Shown in pieces: positions 19,482-30,900 of a stretch of DNA of 64,000 bases. Made by a program: the position numbers and the translations under genes. The stretch comes from a bacterium. GTDB taxonomy: Bacteria; Zhuqueibacterota; Zhuqueibacteria; Zhuqueibacterales; Zhuqueibacteraceae. Under the pieces are notes generated by a model, which saw nothing but the letters and a program-made list of their open reading frames with translations, searched no databases and was not told the DNA's origin. How positions within the stretch are numbered: position 1 is the stretch's first letter; each line of letters begins with the position of its first letter. The stretch lies in NCBI GenBank assembly GCA_023150945.1, contig JAKLJX010000004.1, forward strand, positions 1-64,000. The letters are read 5' to 3'.

Positions 19482-22400
19482 GTGAGTGCGTCTTGGATCC
19501 CCAGCCTGGTATCCGCTTTTGCCCACCTGCGCAAGACTCGAAGCGAGAAATATCATCCGGTCCGCCGGCAATGGCGCCTGACGCTGGCGGCCATTCTGCT
19601 CTGCGCGGTTGCCGCCCACGCGCAATTGAAGATCATGCCGCTCGGCGACTCCATCACCGACGGCGACGGCTCCTCCAACGCCGCCGCGTATCGCAGCGGG
19701 CTTTATACCCGTCTCACCAACGAGGGCATTGCCTTCGATTTCGTCGGCAGTCTCAACGGCGGCACCGGTTTCCCGGACACGCAGCACGAGGGGCACGGCG
19801 GCTACCGGGCGGATCTCGTTCGCGACAACGTCAAATCCTACTTGCAGAAGAATCCTGCCAATCTCGTGCTGTTGCTCATCGGCACCAACGATCTCAACCA
19901 AAATCAGGGCGTGACCAGCACGCGCAACGAGATCGGCGAGATCATCGACAACATTTTTCAATTCAACGGCCTGATCGAAATCTATCTCGCGACGCTGCTG
20001 CCGCGCAAGGACAGCCATCAGAGCGAGATCGAAGAGCTCAACGCCCTGCTGCCCGATTTGGTGTTGACCAAGCGCTCCCAGGGCGTGAAGATCTTTCTGG
20101 TGGATCTCAACACGCGCTTTCTCGCGGATCCCAACTGGCAGACGGCGCGCATGTTCGATACCGTGCATCCCAACGATGCCGGCTATGACGTCATTGCCCA
20201 GGTGTGGTTCGAAGAGATTCGCAAGAATCACGCGCCGCAAGTGGTGCGGGAGTTTCAAGACAACTTCAACCGCACCGGTCCGGGTTTGGGCGCCAAATGG
20301 GCGTTCAACAGCGCGATGCAGATCAAGAACAACGAACTGGTCAATACCTCCACCGTCGATGCCTGGGACCGCTTCCTGGCGATTCCCAAAGAGATGACGA
20401 ACCCGCGCATCATCGAATTCAAATACGGCGCCAACAGTGACGCCGTGGGCCGCGCCTTCACCGGCCTGGCGGTGATGCTCAACAGCGCCGATCCCAACAC
20501 TGCCGACGGCTATCTCGTTTTTCACAACGTCAACAGCAGCACGGGGGAAAACACCATCCGCCTGCATGAATTGCGCGAGGGCGTGCCGGTGAATCCGGCA
20601 ATTCAAATTGAGCCGGCGCGCGCGCCCGCGCCCGCGGTGGGCGAGGTGTTTCGCGTCGAAATCGCCACGGATTCCGACGGCCACAAATTCACCGTGACCA
20701 CCGGCGGCGTGTTCGACGGCGTGTTGATTGATCCGCTGAAGCGACAGGGCAACGAGGGTCTGCTCTACGCCGGCGTGCAGATCAACGGCGCTACCAACAA
20801 CGGAGTTGACGATTTCTTTGCCACGACGGCCAGCGATCTGGCGGCACCCGGTGCGATCACCGACCTGAGTGTGCTCGGCACCAGTTCCGCGGGCGTGACG
20901 CTGCAATTCACCGCGCCCGGCGATGACGGCAACATCGGCCAGTGCACCAGCTATGACGTGCGCTATTCCACCACGGCCATCACTGCGACGAATTTCAACC
21001 TTGCCGCCCGTGCCCTCGGCCTAAAGCCACCGTCGTTGGTCGGCACGCTGGAGAATCTCGAAGTCAGCGGCTTGCAGGGCGGTACCACCTACTACTTCGC
21101 CGTCAAAGCCGTGGATGACGGCGGCAACACCGGCACTATTTCGAATGTCGTGCAAGGCACGACCGCGCTGCTGGCCGCGCTTACCGACAACTTTGAGCGC
21201 CCCGGTCCGGCGTTGGGAGAAGGGTGGGTGGCAGGCGCGGGCGTGGCAATTGTGAACGGCGCGGTTCACAACAACGGCTCCGGCTACCAAGCCGCAGTAT
21301 TGAGTACGCGCCGCGATCCGCGTGAAGTTTCGTTGACCTGGGCGCCGACCGCGGTGCTGGGCCCGATCAATGAAAGCGGCATCTTGGTGATGGCGAGCAA
21401 CGCCACCAGCCGGCCCAACGGCTATTTCATTCAGCACAACAACTCCTCCGGCAAGACGATCCTGTGGCGCGTGGAGAACGGCACGCTCACCAATCAAATC
21501 GACAGCGGCAATTCCTTCGGTGGACAGATTGGGCCGGGCGCCATCATGCGCGTGGAGTACAACCTCACCGAGCAATTCAACTCCTTCACGGTTTTCGTCA
21601 ACGGCAGCTTTGATCGCGAACTGACGGATCCCCAAAAGCTCGAAAACGGGCCCTATGCCGGCTTTATGTTGGCTGCCGCTGGTCCGGAGAACGCCATTGA
21701 TGCCATTTCCATTTCGGTGCCGATCAAGGAGGCCGCCAGCATCACGGCGGTCGCGGGCAATGATCAAGTGGCCTCGGTCGGCGCAACGTTGCCGCAGCCG
21801 CTGGTGGTGCGACTGGTGGATGCCGAATCCAATCCCTCGCCCGGCAAGACGGTGGATTTCGTCGTGACCAAAGGCGAGGCCGTGGTCGCGCCGCCGCCGG
21901 CGCCGGATGGGCACATTCGCATCGAAGCCGAGTCCGGCACGATTCAGGCGCCGCTGCGCGTGCGCAATGATGCCGAGGCAGCGCGCGGCAAATACCTCAC
22001 CTATCCCGCCGGCAACACCCAGGATGCCAAAGCCACCTATTCTTTCGACATTGCGCAAGCCGGAACCTACATCATTTGGACACGCAGCCGCAAGAATCAA
22101 GCGCCGGCCGGCAGTTGGATGGTCAGTGTCGATGGCGGTGCCGACCAAATCTATGACGTGTTTCAAGGGCAAATTAGCGACAAATGGACGTGGAACCGAT
22201 TGAGTGGCCGCGGCAACGGTCCCGCGGAAAATCCGCAGTTCAATCCCCGGCAGTTCAATTTCGCGGCCGGCCGCCACACCCTCGAGTTCAAGGCGCGCTA
22301 TGAAGAGACCTGGCTCGACAAATTCATCATCACTGCGGATCTCAATTTCATTCCCACCGGATTGGAAGACCCCGGCTTTGTCACGGATGGCAACGGCCAG

Positions 22401-25400
22401 GCAAGCGCAATCGTCACCCTGGGCCAAACCTCGGGGGAGGTGAAAATCGAAGCCCGGCATAAGAGTCTCGTGCCCGCGCAGTTTACTGCCGTGGCCTCGG
22501 GCGGCGCGGCGGTGCGGCTGGCCGAGATGACCAACAACAATCAAACCGGCGCGGCCGCCAAAGAGCTGTTGCTGCCGTTTACCGTGCGTGTGTACGATGC
22601 CGGCAACAATCCCACGGCCGGGCATCCGGTGAGCTGGGTGATTACCGCGGGCGACGGCCGGCTGAGCAGCTATACCAGCCTCACCGATCGCGACGGCAGA
22701 GCTTTCACCACGCTGACGTTGGGGCAGGTGCAGGCTGAGAATCAAGTGGAAGCACGGAGCTATGGCAGCAATGGCATTCCGCTCACCAATTCGCCGCGCC
22801 TCTTCAAGGCCACTGCGGTTTCCGGCTTTGCGAAGACGCTGAATCGGGTGGGCGGGAATAATCAGACAGCGGCGGTGCGCACGCCCTTGCCGGAGAAAAT
22901 CGCCGTGCGCGTGCTGGAAGAGAGCAACGCGGGTGTGCCCAACGTGCCGATCGAGTTCACCGCAAAACGCGGCGGCGGTACGCTGGCAGCACAAACCGGT
23001 TTTCGCAACGGCGGCTTTGAAAACGCCAGCGGCACCACGCCGGCTTCGTGGTCGCTGTTGAACTCGCCAACCGCCAGCGAAGTCACCGCTTCCACCAATG
23101 CGCCGAAAGCCGGTTTGCGTAGCCTGGAAATCAACGCGGCGCGCAGCGGCGTGGGTGTGAGCCAGTCGCCGAAGTATGCGGAAAGCACCAACTACGTGTT
23201 GACGTTTTGGGCGAAAGTCGTGAGCGGCACCGCCCAGGTGGTTTGGCAGCAGAGCAGCAGCACCGGTGAGTTGTTGCAGCAAACGATCGATCTGTTGCCT
23301 TCGGCGACCGGCGAGAGTTGGGTGCAATATCGACTCTTCGGCGTGAATGGCACCGTCGGCAGCCGGCCCCTGCAATTCAAGACCAGTGGCAGCGGTCACT
23401 TTTTTGTGGATGACGTCCAGCTCTATCCGGCGACAGACGGCAACGGCCGGTTGGCAACAACGTGGACGGTGGGCGACACGGTGGGCAGCCAGGAGGCGCA
23501 GGCGGTCGCGCTGGTGGGCAGTCTGGCGAACAGCCCGATCAGTTTCACGGCGAACGTCACCGCCGGCCCGGCCGCAGTGCTGCAGCCGGACGGCGAAACC
23601 AATTTGGTCGGCTCGGTCAATCAACCGTTGAGCAAGCCTTTCGTGGCGCGCGTGACCGATGTCACCGGCATCAACGGTGTCAGCGGCGTGGCGGTCACGT
23701 TCAAAATCACCGCGGGCGGCGGCCGTTTTCAAGAGGGCGGCACGACCAAGACCATTGCAACTGAGGCCAACGGCCGGGCAGCGATCACACTGATTCTGGG
23801 CGGTCAGACCAATGTTGCGAACACGGTGGAAGCTTCGGCCAGCGCCTTGAGCGGCAGCCCGATCATTTTCACCGGCATCGCTGCCACGCCCGGCTCCTTC
23901 ACCAAAGTTGCCGGCGATGATCAGCGTGGCTCTGCCGGCCATGTGCTGAAGCAGCCGCTGACGATCCGCATCAAAGATGAAAACAGCAATGCCTTGCCGG
24001 GCTTTCCGGTGAAATTCGAAGTCACCCAGGGCAACGGCAGTTTCGGCGGAAAGGCCACAGTCACCATCAACACCAACGCTGCCGGCGATGCCGAAGCCTT
24101 TTTCACCTGCGATCCTGCGCCAGGCGCCACCAACCGCGTGCGCGCCTCGGCGACTTACAACAATCAGCCGGTAAATGGCTCACCGAAAATCTTTACGGTG
24201 GTAAATTATGGCCTGAAGCAATTCAGACTCGCCTCCGGCAATGAACAGACCGGCATTGTCGATCAATTCCTGCTCAATCCACTGGCGGCAGCGGTGCTTG
24301 ATTCGGCAGAGCAAGGCATCGCCGGCCGCGAGGTGGTGTTCAAAATCACGGAGGGCGGCGGCAAGCTGGAGGGAAGCGTAACGGAAAAGACCGTGCCAAC
24401 TGATTCGCTGGGCCAGGCGCGCGTGCGCTGGCGCCTCGGCATTCGGCCCGTGGCCAATCGCGCCACCGCCATGATCACTCCGGCTTTGCCAGGCTCGCCG
24501 GTGCAATTCACCGCGACCGCAGAAGTGGATGCGCCGGCGAGTTTGTCCAAAGTTGCCGGCGACAGCGCGCGCGGGGTCGTGGGCAACCAGCTCGGCGTGC
24601 CGTTTGTGACAAAGGTGGTGGACAAACACGGCAACAACGTGGCCAATGTCGAGGTCATCTTCAAAGTGGCGGCAGGAGGGGGGAATTTCAACGGCCAGTC
24701 GAGCGACACCGTCAAGACCAATGCCGAAGGTCGCGCGCAAGTGACGCTCACCCTGGGGCCGGCAGCCGGCAGCTACAACAACGTGGTCGAAGCCCGCGCC
24801 AGCAACGGCTCGATTCCGCTGACCAACTCGCCGGTTCGCTTTGTGGCGAGCGCGGAAGCGAGCAAGGCCGCGAGCTTGGCGACCGAGGGCGGCAACCGGC
24901 AGACCGGCAGTTCGGGTGAGTTGTTGGCGCAGCCTTTTCGCGTGCGCGTGCGTGATGCCAACGGCAACACGGTGAAGAATCATCCGGTGCGCTTCACGGT
25001 GTTGCGCGGCGGCGGCAATTTCAGCAGTGGCGCCAGCGATTCCACGGTGATGAGCAATGACAACGGCATCGCCCAGTTGACGTTGCGCCTCGGCCCGGCC
25101 GTGGTGCCGGACAGCCAGCTCGTGCAGGCCGCCGCCAACGATGGGGTCAATCCCCTGAACAATTCGCCCCTGCGATTTGTGGCGTTTGCCACCGGCGGTA
25201 AACCAAGCGCGATCACGTCCTACGTGCAAGCGAGCGGGGCCGTGCCGGCTGACGGTTTGACGCCCATGCCGGTCACCATTTTCGTGCGAGATGTGTATGA
25301 CAATCCCGTGCCCGATCAAGCGGTGATCATCGAAGTCACCAACGGCCCGAATGAGATTTCGCAGCCCACCAAAAAGACGGACCGAGACGGCAAAACCACC

Positions 25401-27890
25401 GGCAGCTTCGCCTCGCGGCGCGCCGGCGCGAAGACGATCACGGCGCGCGTTACCAGCGGCATCAGCATCACCAACGGCTCGACCGTGCAGTTTCTGGCGC
25501 TCGCCGCGCAGCAATTGTCACTGACCAGCGGTAACAGTCAAACTGGCAATCTCTACACTGCGACGCCCGATCCTCTGCGCATCAAAGTCGAAGACCGGTT
25601 CGGCAATGGCGTTGCCGGGCATCCGGTGATCTTCTCCGTGAAAGCCGGAGACGGCCGCTTTCCCGACGGCAACCGCAGCCTGCGCGTCAACTCCAATGCC
25701 AGTGGCATTGCGGAGACCCACTATGTCTTCGGCGGCACCACCGGCGAGAGCCAGATTTGGGCGGAGTCCGCCGGTCTGAACAACTCCCCCATCATCCTCA
25801 CCGCCAATGCCGTCAACCGGCCGGCGCGCAAGCTGCTCAGCATTGCGGGGAATGATCAAGCCGGCATCGCCGGCGAGGAATTGCCGGATTCGATCAGCGT
25901 CAAAGTGACCGACAACACCAACCGGCCGGTGGCCAACATCAATGTGCATTTTGCCGTGGCCTTTGGCGGCGGGTATGTGAGCCATGCGGTGCTGCGCACC
26001 AACATTCATGGACTTGCCACGGTGGCGTGGCGCTTGGGTGATCAAGTGGGTTTGAACACGCTGCGGGTCAGCTCGGAAGGCTTGGAAGGCTCACCGCTGG
26101 ATTTTCGCGCCAACGGCATTGGCGGCCAGCCGTGCTGTATGAATCCCATTCTTGCCACCGCGCCCTCGGCACCGGTGGGTGGCACGCTGTCAGTGACTGC
26201 GTTTCGTGTCAGTGATCGTTTTGGCAACGGCGTGGACGGCATTCCGGTGCGGCTCGAAATTGTTTCCGGCACCGGCATGCTGCTCGCTCCGGAGGCCATC
26301 AGCAAAGACGGCGGCCTGGTGAGCTTTACCATCATGTTCGACAACGTGAGCGGACCCAGAAGAATTCGCGCCCGCGTCAGCACGTTGCCGATTGCGCCGC
26401 AAACCGTGACGGTTTACGCGACCGCGGCGGCGGCCACGGCCATGGCGGCGGTGCCGCGCACCAACAACCAGGGCGGCACCGTGGGCAAGCCGCTTAACTT
26501 TCCGTTGCAGGCAAAGTTGGCCGATCGCTTCGGTAATCCCGTGCCCGATGAGTCGGTGAATTTTGTGATCACGGCCGGCGGCGGCTATCTCAACGGCCAG
26601 CCCAATCTCTCCAGTGCCGGCGCGTTGAGTGACAGCAACGGCGTGGCTTCCGTGGCATTGACGCTCGGTGCGAATCCCGGCGCGAATCGCGTCAAAGTCA
26701 TTCGTTCCGGCCTGCCGGAAGTCGAGTTTATCGCCAACGGCTTCACCAACAATTTCCCGATTTTCACCGACCTGCCGGATCGGCGCTTGACCGAGGGCGA
26801 GCGGGTGGAGTTCACCCTTGCGGCCAGGGATGAGGATGGCGATCCCATTCGTTTCGGCGCGGGCCATTTGCCGCCGGGCGCCACTTTTGATTCACTCGCG
26901 ACGCTGACTTTCACCTGGGTGCCGAATCTCAATGCCGCGGGCATCTATGAACCGGCCTTCTATGTGCGCGATAATCGCGGCGGTATCGACATCGAAATCG
27001 TGCGCCTCGAAGTGTTGAACCGCAACCGTCCGCCGCGCATCGTGAGCCGCAGCCCGGTGGGCGACGCGAACCCGAGTAAGCCCGACACTACGTTGATTAC
27101 CGAACCCGGCAAACAGGCACGTCTCACGCTGCGAGTGCAGGCGGCTGACGAAGACGGCGATCCACTCAGCTTCATTTGGGAGCGGAACGGCCTGCCGGTC
27201 GGCGGTGACTCTGCGCGTTACACGCTGATCACTGCGGAGAGCTACAACGCCGTCAAGGTCACTGTGTCGGATGGCGCCGATCACGTTGCTACGGACTGGG
27301 TGATCAAAGTGCCGGTATCGCTGCTCAGCTTCTCGGCGAGCGCGGCAAATGCCAAGGGGGTGATTTTGAGCTGGACAACTTCGGGCGAGATCAACTTTGC
27401 CGGCTTCAACGTGCTGCGCAGCCAGGCGCGCAACGGCCAATATCACCAGCTCAACAGCGGCATTCTCCCACCGCGGCCGGGCGGCGAGTATTCTTTCGTG
27501 GATGAAACCGCGAGCGCCGGCAGCCGCTACTTTTACAAACTCGAGGAGATCGACCTGAGCGGCAATCTCATCAGCCACGGCCCAATTCAGATCGAAGTGG
27601 CGCAGCCGATAAGTTTTGCCTTGCGTCAGAATTACCCGAATCCGTTCAATCCCTCGACCAGCATCCAGTATCAACTGCCGCAACCGGCGCAGGTGCGGTT
27701 GACGATCTTCAACACCCTGGGCCAGGTGGTCACGCGGCTGGTGAATCGCCGGCAGGAGGCAGGCTTTCACACCGTGATGTGGCACGGCCGCAATCATGCC
27801 GGCGAGGCGGTGCCCAGCGGGATCTACTACTATCGCTTGGAAGTGGAAGGCGGGTTCGTGGAGACGAAAAAGATGGTACTGGCAAAATAG
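19482..27890 (+). CDS. Giant secreted SGNH hydrolase fused to Ig-array, T9SS-type tail
   Basis: 2,802 residues. After a signal peptide (AAILLCAVAAHA) comes an SGNH/GDSL hydrolase: GDSIT (Ser57), GTND (Asn136) and DTVHPND (Asp226, His229), the family's catalytic blocks, so an esterase or deacetylase active on glycans or lipids is likely. The rest is collinear with the preceding gene: LamG-like, FN3, LamG-like, 13 Ig repeats with CBM-like insertions in repeats 1 and 3, cadherin-like and FN3-like domains, then the sorting tail ending KMVLAK. The GTG start follows AGGAG. The pair looks like a tandem duplication in which this copy gained, or its neighbour lost, the catalytic head. Confidence 0.88.
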   Translation: MSASWIPSLVSAFAHLRKTRSEKYHPVRRQWRLTLAAILLCAVAAHAQLKIMPLGDSITDGDGSSNAAAYRSGLYTRLTNEGIAFDFVGSLNGGTGFPDTQHEGHGGYRADLVRDNVKSYLQKNPANLVLLLIGTNDLNQNQGVTSTRNEIGEIIDNIFQFNGLIEIYLATLLPRKDSHQSEIEELNALLPDLVLTKRSQGVKIFLVDLNTRFLADPNWQTARMFDTVHPNDAGYDVIAQVWFEEIRKNHAPQVVREFQDNFNRTGPGLGAKWAFNSAMQIKNNELVNTSTVDAWDRFLAIPKEMTNPRIIEFKYGANSDAVGRAFTGLAVMLNSADPNTADGYLVFHNVNSSTGENTIRLHELREGVPVNPAIQIEPARAPAPAVGEVFRVEIATDSDGHKFTVTTGGVFDGVLIDPLKRQGNEGLLYAGVQINGATNNGVDDFFATTASDLAAPGAITDLSVLGTSSAGVTLQFTAPGDDGNIGQCTSYDVRYSTTAITATNFNLAARALGLKPPSLVGTLENLEVSGLQGGTTYYFAVKAVDDGGNTGTISNVVQGTTALLAALTDNFERPGPALGEGWVAGAGVAIVNGAVHNNGSGYQAAVLSTRRDPREVSLTWAPTAVLGPINESGILVMASNATSRPNGYFIQHNNSSGKTILWRVENGTLTNQIDSGNSFGGQIGPGAIMRVEYNLTEQFNSFTVFVNGSFDRELTDPQKLENGPYAGFMLAAAGPENAIDAISISVPIKEAASITAVAGNDQVASVGATLPQPLVVRLVDAESNPSPGKTVDFVVTKGEAVVAPPPAPDGHIRIEAESGTIQAPLRVRNDAEAARGKYLTYPAGNTQDAKATYSFDIAQAGTYIIWTRSRKNQAPAGSWMVSVDGGADQIYDVFQGQISDKWTWNRLSGRGNGPAENPQFNPRQFNFAAGRHTLEFKARYEETWLDKFIITADLNFIPTGLEDPGFVTDGNGQASAIVTLGQTSGEVKIEARHKSLVPAQFTAVASGGAAVRLAEMTNNNQTGAAAKELLLPFTVRVYDAGNNPTAGHPVSWVITAGDGRLSSYTSLTDRDGRAFTTLTLGQVQAENQVEARSYGSNGIPLTNSPRLFKATAVSGFAKTLNRVGGNNQTAAVRTPLPEKIAVRVLEESNAGVPNVPIEFTAKRGGGTLAAQTGFRNGGFENASGTTPASWSLLNSPTASEVTASTNAPKAGLRSLEINAARSGVGVSQSPKYAESTNYVLTFWAKVVSGTAQVVWQQSSSTGELLQQTIDLLPSATGESWVQYRLFGVNGTVGSRPLQFKTSGSGHFFVDDVQLYPATDGNGRLATTWTVGDTVGSQEAQAVALVGSLANSPISFTANVTAGPAAVLQPDGETNLVGSVNQPLSKPFVARVTDVTGINGVSGVAVTFKITAGGGRFQEGGTTKTIATEANGRAAITLILGGQTNVANTVEASASALSGSPIIFTGIAATPGSFTKVAGDDQRGSAGHVLKQPLTIRIKDENSNALPGFPVKFEVTQGNGSFGGKATVTINTNAAGDAEAFFTCDPAPGATNRVRASATYNNQPVNGSPKIFTVVNYGLKQFRLASGNEQTGIVDQFLLNPLAAAVLDSAEQGIAGREVVFKITEGGGKLEGSVTEKTVPTDSLGQARVRWRLGIRPVANRATAMITPALPGSPVQFTATAEVDAPASLSKVAGDSARGVVGNQLGVPFVTKVVDKHGNNVANVEVIFKVAAGGGNFNGQSSDTVKTNAEGRAQVTLTLGPAAGSYNNVVEARASNGSIPLTNSPVRFVASAEASKAASLATEGGNRQTGSSGELLAQPFRVRVRDANGNTVKNHPVRFTVLRGGGNFSSGASDSTVMSNDNGIAQLTLRLGPAVVPDSQLVQAAANDGVNPLNNSPLRFVAFATGGKPSAITSYVQASGAVPADGLTPMPVTIFVRDVYDNPVPDQAVIIEVTNGPNEISQPTKKTDRDGKTTGSFASRRAGAKTITARVTSGISITNGSTVQFLALAAQQLSLTSGNSQTGNLYTATPDPLRIKVEDRFGNGVAGHPVIFSVKAGDGRFPDGNRSLRVNSNASGIAETHYVFGGTTGESQIWAESAGLNNSPIILTANAVNRPARKLLSIAGNDQAGIAGEELPDSISVKVTDNTNRPVANINVHFAVAFGGGYVSHAVLRTNIHGLATVAWRLGDQVGLNTLRVSSEGLEGSPLDFRANGIGGQPCCMNPILATAPSAPVGGTLSVTAFRVSDRFGNGVDGIPVRLEIVSGTGMLLAPEAISKDGGLVSFTIMFDNVSGPRRIRARVSTLPIAPQTVTVYATAAAATAMAAVPRTNNQGGTVGKPLNFPLQAKLADRFGNPVPDESVNFVITAGGGYLNGQPNLSSAGALSDSNGVASVALTLGANPGANRVKVIRSGLPEVEFIANGFTNNFPIFTDLPDRRLTEGERVEFTLAARDEDGDPIRFGAGHLPPGATFDSLATLTFTWVPNLNAAGIYEPAFYVRDNRGGIDIEIVRLEVLNRNRPPRIVSRSPVGDANPSKPDTTLITEPGKQARLTLRVQAADEDGDPLSFIWERNGLPVGGDSARYTLITAESYNAVKVTVSDGADHVATDWVIKVPVSLLSFSASAANAKGVILSWTTSGEINFAGFNVLRSQARNGQYHQLNSGILPPRPGGEYSFVDETASAGSRYFYKLEEIDLSGNLISHGPIQIEVAQPISFALRQNYPNPFNPSTSIQYQLPQPAQVRLTIFNTLGQVVTRLVNRRQEAGFHTVMWHGRNHAGEAVPSGIYYYRLEVEGGFVETKKMVLAK

Positions 27891-27928
27891 TCGGGGAGAA
27901 ACGCGCCTAATCAAATGCAATTTGTTTC

Positions 27929-27967
27929 GAATCGTCTGTGTGGCCTCCCGGTCAACACAGACGATTC
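27929..27967 (+). terminator. Strong hairpin after the second giant gene
   Basis: A perfect 13-bp stem, GAATCGTCTGTGT (27929-27941) with ACACAGACGATTC (27955-27967), 13-base loop, then TGTTTG. It begins 38 bases after the stop codon and lies before the start of the next gene, so it probably ends or attenuates transcription between the two. Confidence 0.6.
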
Positions 27968-27984
27968 TGTTTGAACATTCGCAG

Positions 27985-30900
27985 ATGAATGGGTTTGCGA
28001 CGCCAATGAAATCCTCAAAACTTCTATTCTGGGCCGGCCTTTTTCTTGTTGGACTTTCCTTGCATCATTTTCTTGCCAGCGGAATCTCTCGGCCTGTGAT
28101 TGCCTCTCCGATCGAACAGTCCATTAGCGAAATGACAGAATCACAAACTTATTCGGATGAACTTCAAACCTCCTGGATCAAGCACTACAGCTCAAGAACA
28201 CCTGCAAACGATCGCCCCACAGCTTTGGCAATGGACTCGGAAGGGAATGCTTACGTCACCGGCAGCAGCGAAAACATGCCCTTTGGCACTGACATTCAAA
28301 CCTTCAAATATGATTTGCAGGGCCGGGTACTTTGGTCGGCATCCTACGACAGCCCGTTTCACGGTGATGACACCCCGGTAAGCTTGGTGGTTGATCAGGA
28401 GGGCAACGTTTATGTGGCAGGAAGCAGTTGGGGCGATGATTCCCGCTGGGATTTCTTGACGATCAAGTATGATGCTGCCGGCATTGAGCAATGGGTGGCG
28501 CGTTTTCACAGCAGCGGAACGGCAGACGATCGGATTTCCGCGTTAGCCCTCGATGACAAGGGCAATACCTATGTCACGGGAATAAGCGGGTCTGCTTCAC
28601 GCGGAAAGTTTGTGACGATCAAATACAATCAAAACGGCCGGCAACAATGGATCGCCTCGCTCGATTGCCGCGAAGATGAGCCGGATTCTCCCTCGGCTCT
28701 TTTGCTCGACGAGGCCGGCAATATTTATGTGACCGGAACTTGTGGCGTGGGAAAAAATAGCGACCTGGTTGCGGCCAAGTATAACAACGAAGGCTCCCAA
28801 CTTTGGATTCGCTCGTATGATGGTCCGGGGCATAACGCCGATCGCACTCCGGCTGCGACTTTGGATGCGGCGGGCAATTTATTCGTCACAGGTACAAGTG
28901 CGAGAAGTTCTACCGGCGACGATTTCGTCACGATGAAGTATGATCCAAATGGTGCAGAACAATGGATCGTTCGCTACAACGGCCCCAAGAATCTGAATGA
29001 CTATGCCAGAGCAATTGCTGTAGATGCTACTGGAAATGTTCTTGTCGCAGGAACCAGCTTTGATTCTGCCGGCGTTTCTGTGTTTGCGACATTGAAATAC
29101 GATAGCTCTGGCCGCGAATTGTGGGTCAAGCGCTCGCCGGAGTCGCAGACTTCCTCCTATGACGTTCAGGCACTTGCGCTTCATGAAAATGGCGACGTTT
29201 ACGTTACCGGCGTTCGCGAGAAATCATCATTGCATGCCACGGCCATAACGATTAAATACGATTCTGCCGGAGTAGAACAATGGACGTTGCGCCACGACAG
29301 TAGTGGCCACAGCATCAATCTGCCGGCTGCACTAAAACTGGACAACCATGACGGCGTTTATCTGACTGGAACAAAGTGGCAGAATGCTTGGAATCATGAT
29401 TTTGCCACCTCAAAGTTTTCCAACTCGGGTGCGATGCAATGGTTTTCAGATTTTGGAGGGGAAGGCTGGGGTGATGGTTATCCTTCAAAACTTATGATTG
29501 ACAGCAAAGAGAATCTTTGTATCCTGGCCACCGTGGGCGGCATACGCGGAGTGCTGAAATATGACGCACATGGCGGCGAACAAAACTTCTTCCCGTGTGA
29601 GGCTCAAGCGAATTTGATTACAGTCGACGCGACCGATCATGTTCTGATTGCGGGCCAGACCAGCGCGGTGGCAGGGCGTCATGGTTTTGTTGCCAAGTAC
29701 GACGCAAACGGCGTGCTGCGCTGGCGCGTGTTGCACAATCTGAATGCCAATACAAATGATTTGCCCGTTGCCCTGGTCACTGATCATGTTGGCAGCGTCT
29801 ATATGACCATGTTCAGCAATCAGAATTACCTGACGGTCAAATACCTTTCAGACGGATCGTTGGCATGGCAGGCAAACTACAACGGGCCGGCCAATGGCAT
29901 AGACAAGCCAGCAGGTATTGCAGTGGACAGTGCTGGAAGTGTCTATGTTACGGGAAGCAGCGCCGGTTTGGATTCTGGTCGGGACTATTTGACGATCAAA
30001 TACGATCGCCACGGCGCAAGAAAATGGAGCAAGCGCCTCGATGTCAAGAACAACGATGATGATGCTCGTGCGCTTGCGGTTGACATGGCGGGAAATGTCT
30101 ATGTCACGGGCAGCGCTGCGCAAGATTTCGTCACGATCAAATATGACAGCAATGGAGTCAAAAAATGGATCGCCAGTCTCGAAGGCGCGTGGCATGGCGG
30201 TTGGGATCGTGCCGATGGAATTTTAGTTGACGCTGCAGGAAGTGTTTATGTCAATGGTCAAAGCGAGCCCTACTATCGCGTGGTAAAATATGATTCCATC
30301 GGCAAGACTCAATGGGTGGCCGGTTTTGAGGGTATTGCGCGCTATCAGCACTACATGGCGAGTAGTTTTGCCGTCGATGATTCTGGCAACGTTTATCTGT
30401 CCGGACGAGTTGGCTACATTTATAATGAAAGAAACGAGAGTTGCAACGCTTCTTCTTTACATTTTCGCACGGCGAAATTTCATTTTGCGGATGGGCGCCA
30501 ATTGTGGTCTGAAATCTATGATGGCCCCGGGCATACAAACGACTATGTAGTTGATTTGAAAATCGCCGAATCCGGCGCGTTGTATGTGACGGGCTATTCC
30601 GAAGGGCAAGCATGTTTATGTTTGTCTGAAGATTGTTGGACCGCCATTACGACGATCAAATACAAACCCGCGGTTGCGGCCGCCGTTGTCGCAGAAAAGC
30701 ACCGTCAGTCAAGCGTTTTCAGTCTTGCCCAGAACTATCCCAATCCCTTCAATCCCTCGACCAGCATTGCGTATCAATTGCCGCAGCCGGCTCAGGTGAA
30801 ATTGACGGTGTTCAACACGCTTGGCCAAGTCGTGATACGGCTGGTGAATCGCCGGCAGGAGGCGGGCTTTCACACCGTCATGTGGCACGGCCGCAACTTC

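Noticed and set aside
21021-23942. 973-codon minus-strand open frame inside the second giant gene
   Set aside because: Lies entirely antisense to a domain-rich gene and has no recognisable domain; low-complexity His/Arg/Ala composition.
27796-27984. N-terminal extension of the propeller protein into the second giant gene
   Set aside because: It would overlap the preceding gene's end and run through a 13-bp hairpin; a hydrophobic leader begins right after the ATGs at 27985/28006.
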